This document shows, piece after piece, positions 1 to 5,772 of a stretch of DNA of 11,506 bases. Position 1 is the first letter of the stretch. Every line of letters begins with the position of its first letter. This DNA comes from Gammaproteobacteria bacterium (GTDB lineage Bacteria > Pseudomonadota > Gammaproteobacteria > UBA7966), in assembly GCA_003485715.1 (NCBI GenBank), contig DNIF01000154.1, positions 1-11,506 on the forward strand. The letters are read 5' to 3'. The notes below the pieces were generated by a model that had not been told where the DNA came from, ran no database searches, and worked only from the letters and a program-made list of their open reading frames with translations. The position numbers and the translations under genes are program-made.

Positions 1-388
1 GATGGACCAGAAAGACGATTTCATAGTGACGCATGTTGACCCTCACGGATGAAGCCACCCATCGTGTGTGGTGTGGCAAGGGGCCGGCCGCCAGAGACGG
101 ACGGTTGCGGCCGGACAGACGCGCAACGCGCGCCGCAATGGCCGGAAACGAAGGGCGGGAGAATACGGAGCGAAGCTCGCGGGGGCAAGGCCCACCTTGG
201 CCTTGTGTAGCGCCCAAGTCGTAATGTCCCCTTTCTGCAAAGTGGAAATGTCCCCTCGGGCCCGGTGGAGTTCCGGTCGGGCTGTGTCCTGGGGTCGGTA
301 ACGCAGTTGTCACATTCGAGGAGTAACATCCGCGCAACGCCGTCCCAGATATCCGGGTGCCTTGGCGCCTACCTGCTGGAGCCGTGTC
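1..388. other. Non-coding left flank, possible mobile-element remnant
   Basis: No open frame here reads like a protein: the frames are short, overlap one another on both strands, and are rich in Arg, Pro and Ala as expected of random GC-rich DNA. What can be seen is an 8-bp inverted repeat (CCGGCCGC at 84-91 and GCGGCCGG at 107-114), a 7-bp hairpin (CAAGGCC at 186-192, GGCCTTG at 199-205), and a tandem AATGTCCCCT motif at 223-256 listed separately. The region reads like intergenic or decayed accessory DNA. The left edge may cut a gene or element that cannot be seen. Confidence 0.5.
223..256 (+). repeat. Two direct copies of AATGTCCCCT, possible IS end
   Basis: AATGTCCCCT occurs at 223-232 and again at 247-256, so the repeat unit is 24 bp. 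Between the copies lies a small palindromic stretch, CTTT-CTGC-AAAG (231-242). Multiple short repeats of this kind are found at the ends of IS21-family elements, whose transposase binds several terminal repeats. No transposase gene is in the window, so at most this is a solo end or remnant. The link to IS21 is an inference from repeat layout and not an identification. Confidence 0.35.
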
Positions 389-670
389 ATGGCCAAACGC
401 CCCGCGCTACCCCTCGCGGAACTCCGCCGGCGCTACGATGCGCTAGGCGCCATCGAAGACATGGCTTTTGAGCGCACATCTATTGGTCGCTGCGCTACCT
501 GGGCCGGTTTTTTGCAGGCCGGCGAGCGCTACTCGGCGGCCATCAGGTCTGCGTCCATCTCCGAGCATGAGTTGGCGCATAATCCCGCCCTGATCGAGCT
601 GATACTGGAGGCGTGGCCCGGGCCGGCGCTGCCGCCGACCGAGTGGCCCCGCCTTGAGGGTATGCGCTAG
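389..670 (+). CDS. Small hypothetical protein (93 aa)
   Basis: I do not recognise this protein. The frame could start at 362, but ATG at 389 is preferred because GGAG at 378-381 sits 7 bases before it. The product is soluble-looking, with no membrane segment or signal peptide. The N-terminus is basic (MAKRPALPLAELRRRYDALG) and the C-terminus is Pro/Trp-rich (GPALPPTEWPRLEGMR). Two Trp and one Cys are present, and there is no metal-binding or nucleotide-binding motif. It stands alone between a possible IS remnant and the M48 protease gene, 173 bases upstream of the latter and on the same strand. The TAG stop lies at the 5' arm of a 10-bp inverted repeat. A real gene is plausible from the start signal, but a chance frame in GC-rich DNA cannot be excluded. 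Confidence 0.4.
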   Translation: MAKRPALPLAELRRRYDALGAIEDMAFERTSIGRCATWAGFLQAGERYSAAIRSASISEHELAHNPALIELILEAWPGPALPPTEWPRLEGMR

Positions 671-716
671 CCTGAGTCGGTCAGTATGTGGTCGTCGCTG
701 CCGATTAGCGCATACT
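660..716. repeat. Competing inverted repeats after the small ORF
   Basis: GTATGCGCTA at 660-669 is perfectly repeated in inverse as TAGCGCATAC at 706-715, with 36 bases between the arms. Within that spacer AGTATG (683-688) can instead pair with CATACT (711-716), extended by two pairs if a G-U is allowed. The right arm can therefore pair with either left partner but not both. No T-run follows, so it is not a standard intrinsic terminator. It could be an RNA switch, a protein-binding site or a decayed element end. Confidence 0.45.
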
Positions 717-831
717 CGTGTTCCGTTAGTTTCCTCCGCACGCCCCTGTGCCAGCGTCAGGATCACGCCTCTCAAGCCTCGGGGCACGGGTCGCACGCAA
801 GAGACCTTCGCCCCGGTTAGTCCAACAACCG

Positions 832-837
832 AGGAGG
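832..837 (+). promoter_or_regulatory. Strong ribosome binding site of the M48 gene
   Basis: AGGAGG, a perfect anti-16S match, lies 6 bases before ATG at 844. It decides the start: the true N-terminus of the M48 protease is at 844, in a different frame from the catalytic domain, rather than at the TTG at 1025, which has no comparable signal before it. Confidence 0.75.
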
Positions 838-843
838 ACCGTC

Positions 844-2143
844 ATGAACACGCTGGCAACGGATGCAAGTCGCGCGCGGGCGCCGGTACGGCGTCACCCC
901 AACGAGCATTGGCTCTTCCCGCTGCTGCTCATCGCCGCGCTGGCGGTGTGGGTGCTGCTCGCGGTGACCATCATCGGCCTCGTCTACGCCGTGATCCTCG
1001 GCCTCGCATTCTTCGTCGGTCAACTTGTTGTTCGTGGCCTTCATCCGCGGCAATGGGGTGAAACTCGGGCCGAGCCAGTTGCCGGACATCCATCGCCGGG
1101 TGGTACGCATCGCGGCCGACCTCGGCTTTCGGGAGACACCGGACGCCTATGTCGTGCAGGCGGGTGGCACACTCAACGCGATGGCAGCACGGATGCTGGG
1201 GCGGAATTTCATCGTGCTCTACTCCGATCTCATCGAGGCCTGCGAGGGCAACGACGAGGCCATCGATTTCATCGTCGCCCACGAGCTCGGCCACCTGCGC
1301 GCCGGGCACCTCGCCTTCAACTGGCTGCTGCTGCCCGGTCATCTGCTGCCCTTCCTCGGCGCGGCCTACTCACGGGCCTGTGAGTACACCGCCGATCGCT
1401 ATGGGATCTCGGTGGCCGCGGACCGTGCGCGGGCGCTCGACGGCCTCGTGGTCCTCGCTGCGGGTGGCCGGCTGGCCGCGCAGGTCGATCGACGCGCCCT
1501 GGTCGATCAGCAACGGGATCTGCACGGACCACTGATGCGCATCGCGCACTGGATGTCGACTCACCCGCCCATCCCGGCACGACTGGCGGCGCTCGACGCC
1601 GGGCTCGAGACGCATTCGGTGAATTACTGGCCGTCGGCGTTCGCCGCCTGGGCCGTTCTGTTGTCCGCCGTGCTGCTGCCGACCCTCGTTGTTGCGGTGG
1701 CAATGCCGTACCTCGGCCCCGCAATCGCGACTTACTTCGAGCAGTTCGACCCGGCCAGGCAGGGGGCAGGTCAGGACATGGCCTATGCGGAGGGCTCGAG
1801 CGCTGCCGGGGCGGCGTCTCCGGGAGAGGCCGAGCGCACCGCAACCGACGCCATCCTCAAACTCGTGAGCGTGGTGGAAGGCTATCGCGCGCGGCACCAG
1901 GGGCTGCTGCCGGTGGATCAGCAGGAGCTCTACGCGCTATGGGAACAGGAGCGCTCCCTCGAGGCGGCACCGATGGACCCCTGGAGTGGCGAGCGCTTCG
2001 GCTACGCCACTGTGGACGAGGGCCGTCACTACTTCGTCTACACCGCCGGCCCTGATGGGTTTCTGGCCAACGACGACACCCCATCCGCAGACGATCTCTA
2101 CTACTCGTCTGCCGAGGCGGCCGCGAAAGCGAGTAGTCCTTAG
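844..2143 (+). CDS. M48-family membrane zinc metalloprotease, frameshifted near 1025
   Basis: Predicted integral-membrane zinc endopeptidase of the M48 (HtpX/Ste24-like) type. From ATG 844, behind a perfect ribosome binding site, about 60 residues encode a basic start and one or two membrane helices (about residues 23-60). The rest, from about 1025 to the TAG at 2141-2143, is one frame later. Numbered from 1025, this part has HELGH at 86-90 (bases 1280-1294), supplying two zinc-binding His and the catalytic Glu, and CEYTADRYG at 119-127, giving the third ligand Glu120 and Asp124. A further membrane helix lies at about 202-230. The last 100 residues resemble the C-terminus of GspG-type pseudopilins. 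Removing one T at 1025-1026 turns CTTG into CTG and joins the frames into a 432-aa protein reading QLLFVAFIRGNGV, which fits the family. Either the gene is a recent pseudogene or the base is a sequence error. Substrate is unknown. It converges on rlmB with overlapping stops. Confidence 0.8.
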
Positions 2144-2895
2144 TCGATTCGCGCCCGTCGCTGTCGTACCGCCTCGAAGAGGCAGATCCCGGCGGTGACG
2201 GACACATTCAGGCTCTCGACCACCCCGCTCATGGGCAGGCCCACGAGGTAGTCGCAGTGTTCCCGGGTGAGGCGACGCAGCCCCGTGCCCTCGGCACCCA
2301 GCACGATCGCGATGCCACCGGTGAGGTCGGTGTCGAACAGCGACACCGACGCGGATTCATCCAGGCCCACCGTCCAGACGCCCAGCTCCTGCAACTGTTT
2401 CAGGCAGCGGGCGAGATTGGTCACGCTGACGAGCGGCACGGACTCGGCCGCGCCCGAGGCCACCTTGCGCACCACCGGCGTGAGCGGCGCGGCACGGTCC
2501 TTCGGGATCACCACCGCCGTGACCCCGGCGGCGTCACTGCTGCGCAGGACGGCACCGAGGTTGTGCGGATCTTCCACGCCATCCAGGATGAGCAGCAGCG
2601 GCGGGACAGGGCTGGCGCGAACCAGTGCCTCGAGGTCCTTCTCGCCGAGCGCCGGGGCCTCGCGCGCCTTCAGCACCATGCCCTGGTGGCGCACGCCCGG
2701 TACCCGTTCGTCCAGCACCGCTGAGCCCACGTGCTCGATGGCCACACCGGCGTCGGCCGCGAGTTCGCGCACGCGTGCGGATTCACCCGCGCGCAGATCG
2801 CGCGCGAGATAGAGCACCAGCGCCCGATCCGGCGCCCGTTCGAGGAAGTGGCGCACGGCGTGGATACCGGCGATGAAGGCGTGCGGGAGTGACAT
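2140..2895 (-). CDS. rlmB: 23S rRNA (guanosine-2'-O)-methyltransferase RlmB
   Basis: SPOUT-class (TrmH/SpoU) methyltransferase that uses S-adenosylmethionine to 2'-O-methylate G2251 (E. coli numbering) in the peptidyl-transferase P loop of 23S rRNA. At 251 aa it matches the usual length. An N-terminal RNA-binding substrate domain (about 1-80, with GIHAVRHFLERAP) precedes the knotted catalytic domain. All three family motifs are visible: LDGVEDPHNLGAVLRS at 104-119 (catalytic Asn112 and Arg118), LGAEGTGLRR at 199-208, and LPMSGVVESLNVSVTAG at 220-236 with Asn230. The sequence aligns end to end with E. coli RlmB as I remember it, including the ending FEAVRQR. It starts 39 bases after the rnr stop, with no obvious Shine-Dalgarno, so it is probably cotranscribed with rnr. 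Its TAA stop overlaps the TAG of the convergent M48 gene. Confidence 0.96.
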   Translation of the reverse strand: MSLPHAFIAGIHAVRHFLERAPDRALVLYLARDLRAGESARVRELAADAGVAIEHVGSAVLDERVPGVRHQGMVLKAREAPALGEKDLEALVRASPVPPLLLILDGVEDPHNLGAVLRSSDAAGVTAVVIPKDRAAPLTPVVRKVASGAAESVPLVSVTNLARCLKQLQELGVWTVGLDESASVSLFDTDLTGGIAIVLGAEGTGLRRLTREHCDYLVGLPMSGVVESLNVSVTAGICLFEAVRQRRARID

Positions 2896-2934
2896 GCTGC
2901 GGGCGTCGTGGGCGGGCCGTGGGGCTCGCGAGCC

Positions 2935-5274
2935 TCAGTGTCGACGCCGACGTCGCCCGGCCGCGCGCCCTTCCGGCTCCGGCAGACCGGCGAGTTCGAA
3001 GTCGATGCGTCGTTCGTCGAGGTCTACCCGCGCCACCTGGACCGTCAACGGCATGGACAGCCGGAAGACGCGACCGCTGCGTTCCCCGACCAGCCGATGG
3101 CCACCGGCGTCGTGCCGGTAGTAATCGGAACCGAGACCGGTGATGTGCACCAGGCCTTCCACGTGCAGTTCATCGAGGGTGACGAACAGGCCGAAACCGG
3201 TCACCCCGGTGACCCGGCCCGCGAACACCTCGCCCACCCGCGACTGCATGAACTCGCACTTGAGCCAGGCCAGTGCATCACGGCTGGCCTCGTCGGCCCG
3301 CCGCTCGGTCATCGAGGCGTGCTCTGCCAGGCGATCGAGGTCGGCCGGGGTGTAGGGGTAACCACCCCGTCGTTTCGGCGCGAGGATCTGTTTCAGTGCC
3401 CGATGGACCAGCAGATCCGGATAGCGCCGGATGGGTGAGGTGAAGTGCGTGTAAGCATCGTAGGCGAGGCCAAAATGCCCCCCGTTCTGCGGTTGGTAAA
3501 CCGCCAGTCGCAGGCTGCGCAGCAGCAGTGTCTGCACGAAGTCGGCATCGTCCCGCTCGCGCACCTGGGCGAGCAGTTGCGCGTAATCGGCGGGTTTCGG
3601 CACTTCCCCACCGGGCAGGTGCAGACCCAGTTCCCCGAGGACCCGTCGCAGGTCTTCGACCCGCTCGGCCGAGGGCTTCTCGTGCACACGATAGACGGCC
3701 GGCAGATCACTGGCCTGCAGGGCCTCCGCGGCCGCCACGTTCGCCGCCAGCATGCACTCCTCGATGATGCGATGGGCGACGTTGCGCTCGCGGGCCTCGA
3801 TGCGGTCAATCCGCCCCTCGCTGCCGAACACCACCCGCGTCTCCACCGTCTCGAAGTCGATGGCCCCGCGCTCGGCACGGCGCGCGACCAGCAGACGATA
3901 GACCGCGTGCAGATTCTCCAGCGGTGGTACGAGGGGTGAGCGGGCGCTGCGACGCTCTGCGTCACCGCCGAGGATGGCCGCGACCTCGGTATAGGTGAGG
4001 CGGGCGGCAGAGCGGATCACCGCCTCGTGGAAGGTCGCCGACTTCACCCGTCCACGTGCCGTGACATGCATCTCGCACAACAGGGCGAGGCGATCGACCT
4101 CGGGGTTCAGGGAACACAGGCCGTTCGAGAGCGCCTCGGGCAGCATCGGGATGGCCCGGTCGGGGAAGTACACCGAAGTGCCTCGCTCGGCGGCCTCCGC
4201 GTCCAGGGCGTCCTCAGGGCGCACGTACCAGGAGACATCGGCGATGGCCACCAGCAGGCGCCAACCACGCCCATCGCGTTCGGCGTAGACGGCGTCATCG
4301 AAATCACGGGCGTCCTCACCGTCGATGGTGACGAGGGGCAGGTCGCGCACATCGAGTCGGCCACGCTTGGCGGTGGCCGGCACGGACTCACCGAAGGCCT
4401 CCGCCGCCGCGATCACCTCGTCCGGGAACACATGCGGCAGGCCATGGGAACGGATGGCGATCTCGACCTCGAGGCCGGGCGCGCGATAGTCACCAAGGAC
4501 CTCGCGGATGCGACCGATCGGCTGGCGATGGAGGTCGGGCTGTTCGACGATCTCCGCCACCACGATCTGTCCCGGTCGCGCGCCGCCCGTACCTTCGCGC
4601 GGGATGAGCACGTCCTGATGGATGCGCCGGTTGTCCGGCACCACCACGCCAATCCCGGACTCCTCCAGATAGCGCCCGACCACCTCCAGGTTCGCACGCT
4701 CCAGCACCTCGACCACCATCCCCTCCGGACGACCACGCCGATCCACACCAGACTGGCGGGCCAGCACGCGATCCCCATGCAGCACGCGACGCATCTCGCG
4801 CGCGCCGAGGAAGAGGTCGTCCCCGCCACTGTCCGGAACCAGAAAGCCGAAGCCGTCCGGGTGACCGATGACCCGGCCCGCGATGAGTTCGATGCGCTCG
4901 ACGGGGGCATAGCCACCGCGGCGATTGCAGAGCAACTGACCATCCCGTTCCATGGCGCGCAGACGGCGGCGCAGCGCCTCGACCTGCGTCTCATCCGCCG
5001 GACTGACACCGACGGCCGCCGCGATGGCGGCAAAGGTCAGCGGGCCGTCGGCGGCGTCGAGCAAGGTCAGGATCGCCTCTCGCGAGGCGATGGGATTCGC
5101 GTAGCGGCTGGCCTCGCGCTCGGCGTGTGGGTCTGGGACTGGGGCTGCAATCGGGTCTGGGGATGCCGGCGCTTCGGCGACTGCGGTTTGCGCCTCCGCC
5201 TGGTCCTTGCGCCGCGCGCGCGAACGGCGAGCGCGTGGCGCTGCTTCCGGTTCGCCGTCAGAGGATTTGCTCAT
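2935..5274 (-). CDS. rnr: Ribonuclease R (3'-5' exoribonuclease)
   Basis: RNB-family processive 3'-5' exoribonuclease that degrades structured RNA, including rRNA fragments and tmRNA-targeted mRNA. Order of parts in 779 aa: an Ala/Pro/Arg-rich extension (1-51), the winged-helix start EREASRYANPIASRE (52-66), two cold-shock domains (about 130-290), the RNB catalytic domain with TIDGEDARDFDDAVY at 316-330 (metal-binding Asp318, Asp324, Asp326, Asp327), the conserved HFTSPIRRYPDLLVHR at 610-625, and an S1 domain (about 680-762). The protein ends in a very short basic tail (GRAAGRRRRRH), whereas E. coli RNase R (813 aa) has a long Lys-rich tail and begins near the YANPI block. Start ATG 5274 is supported by AGGAG at 5283-5287 with 8 bases between. 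It is followed by rlmB, as in E. coli, and lies divergent from the tRNA-Leu gene. Confidence 0.97.
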   Translation of the reverse strand: MSKSSDGEPEAAPRARRSRARRKDQAEAQTAVAEAPASPDPIAAPVPDPHAEREASRYANPIASREAILTLLDAADGPLTFAAIAAAVGVSPADETQVEALRRRLRAMERDGQLLCNRRGGYAPVERIELIAGRVIGHPDGFGFLVPDSGGDDLFLGAREMRRVLHGDRVLARQSGVDRRGRPEGMVVEVLERANLEVVGRYLEESGIGVVVPDNRRIHQDVLIPREGTGGARPGQIVVAEIVEQPDLHRQPIGRIREVLGDYRAPGLEVEIAIRSHGLPHVFPDEVIAAAEAFGESVPATAKRGRLDVRDLPLVTIDGEDARDFDDAVYAERDGRGWRLLVAIADVSWYVRPEDALDAEAAERGTSVYFPDRAIPMLPEALSNGLCSLNPEVDRLALLCEMHVTARGRVKSATFHEAVIRSAARLTYTEVAAILGGDAERRSARSPLVPPLENLHAVYRLLVARRAERGAIDFETVETRVVFGSEGRIDRIEARERNVAHRIIEECMLAANVAAAEALQASDLPAVYRVHEKPSAERVEDLRRVLGELGLHLPGGEVPKPADYAQLLAQVRERDDADFVQTLLLRSLRLAVYQPQNGGHFGLAYDAYTHFTSPIRRYPDLLVHRALKQILAPKRRGGYPYTPADLDRLAEHASMTERRADEASRDALAWLKCEFMQSRVGEVFAGRVTGVTGFGLFVTLDELHVEGLVHITGLGSDYYRHDAGGHRLVGERSGRVFRLSMPLTVQVARVDLDERRIDFELAGLPEPEGRAAGRRRRRH

Positions 5275-5378
5275 GGTGCTGTCTCCTGGGGCCTGGCCCC
5301 ATCATGCGTGTGGGCGCGGGTGTGGCGCATTGGCGTCACCCCGCGCATGAATTTCTCTCGAGTGGTGGCGACACAAAG

Positions 5379-5440
5379 CCCCTCTCCGCCCGGAGGTGGG
5401 GTTGGAGTGAGGGTCCGGTCCCAGAGTGCGGGAATGACGA
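5379..5440 (+). repeat. Degenerate dispersed intergenic repeat
   Basis: The stretch CCCCTCTCCGCCCGGAGG followed by TGGGGTTGGAGTGAGGG resembles the common proteobacterial intergenic repeat of the type CCCTCTCC...GGGTTGGGGTGAGGG, and the following GCGGGAATGACGACGGA resembles another frequent intergenic motif. On the minus strand a short frame reads LTPTPPPGGEGL, the typical spurious translation of this repeat. CTCC-GCCC-GGAG and the flanking CCCC/GGGG can form an imperfect hairpin (5379-5401). Recognition is from memory of the pattern; copy number in this genome is unknown. Confidence 0.45.
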
Positions 5441-5532
5441 CGGACCCGCGCGGGGACAACGGCGTGAAGGCAGATTCAGTTTCATCCAGAGGGAACTCGG
5501 GGTGGTGAGGCGGGCCTCGATGCAGGCGCGAA

Positions 5533-5570
5533 TTGACAGGCCCGGACGGGCTCCGCTACCTTCCGCGCCC
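5533..5570 (+). promoter_or_regulatory. tRNA-Leu promoter
   Basis: A perfect -35 TTGACA (5533-5538) is followed after 18 bases by a weak -10 TACCTT (5557-5562) and then a GC-rich discriminator CCGCGCCC (5563-5570), four bases before the mature tRNA 5' end at 5574. A GC-rich discriminator downstream of the -10 is the known hallmark of stringently controlled stable-RNA promoters. The spacer contains the inverted repeat GCCCG-GA-CGGGC (5540-5551). Confidence 0.65.
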
Positions 5571-5573
5571 TTG

Positions 5574-5658
5574 GCCGAGGTGGCGGAATTGGTAGACGCA
5601 CCAGTTTCAGGTACTGGCGGGGAGACCCGTGGAGGTTCGAGTCCTCTTCTCGGCACCA
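5574..5658 (+). tRNA. tRNA-Leu (anticodon CAG)
   Basis: An 85-nt class II tRNA. The acceptor stem is GCCGAGG/TCTCGGC with one G-U pair, discriminator A at 5655 and encoded CCA at 5656-5658. The anticodon stem is CCAGT/ACTGG around the loop TTCAGGT, giving anticodon CAG, which reads CUG, the dominant Leu codon in this GC-rich genome. The long variable arm is CGGG-GAGA-CCCG. The T arm is GGAGG-TTCGAGT-CCTCT, with one G-U pair. Such tRNA-Leu genes commonly lie between purA and rnr. Here it is on the strand opposite to both. Confidence 0.97.
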
Positions 5659-5675
5659 AACAAGGCAGTGAATAC

Positions 5676-5708
5676 ACGAGGCGCCCAGTGGGCGCCTCGT
5701 CGTTTTTT
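5676..5708 (+). terminator. Intrinsic terminator of tRNA-Leu
   Basis: A perfect 11-bp stem, ACGAGGCGCCC / GGGCGCCTCGT, with a 3-base loop (AGT), is followed by CG and six T residues. It begins 18 bases after the CCA end of the tRNA. The same hairpin would also be transcribed by any purA read-through on the minus strand, but there it lacks a T-run. Confidence 0.93.
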
Positions 5709-5743
5709 GGGCTCCGGGAGGGCAGCGCGGCAGAGATCCGCTG

Positions 5744-5759
5744 AAAGGGGCACGGCCCC
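5744..5759 (-). terminator. Weak candidate terminator of purA
   Basis: Read on the minus strand, GGGGC-CGT-GCCCC (5759-5747) is a 5-bp GC hairpin followed by only three T residues (5746-5744), 13 bases after the purA stop. The tract is short and the loop is minimal, so termination here is doubtful. An 8-C run (5756-5763 on the plus strand) overlaps it and could be a sequencing-sensitive spot. Confidence 0.3.
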
Positions 5760-5772
5760 CCCCGGCAGCAGG

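Larger units (their letters stand above)
5275..5573. other. Divergent rnr / tRNA-Leu intergenic region
   Basis: This 299-bp stretch contains no convincing gene. It must hold the minus-strand promoter of rnr and the plus-strand promoter of tRNA-Leu. Only the latter is clear (5533-5570). The rnr ribosome binding site (AGGAG, 5283-5287) is at the left edge. The middle is occupied by a dispersed-repeat-like sequence. I could not pick an rnr promoter: the AT-richer stretch around 5348-5356 (minus strand GAGAAATTC) is the only hint. Confidence 0.55.

Noticed and set aside
21..329. Overlapping short frames on both strands in the left flank
   Set aside because: They lack clear start signals, overlap one another, and translate to Arg/Pro-rich sequence over the repeat motif.
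1013..1040. Programmed +1 frameshift in the M48 gene
   Set aside because: There is no stop codon at the shift point and no prfB-like slippery context; CUU shifting to UUG would not keep pairing. A plain one-base insertion explains the data better.
5271..5459. A 62-codon minus-strand frame upstream of rnr
   Set aside because: Its LTPTPPPGGEGL is the typical spurious translation of a dispersed intergenic repeat.
4027..5508. A 493-codon open frame on the plus strand
   Set aside because: It is antisense to rnr, whose product is conserved over its whole length. The antisense translation is rich in His, Arg and Gly without domains, as expected of shadow frames in GC-rich DNA.
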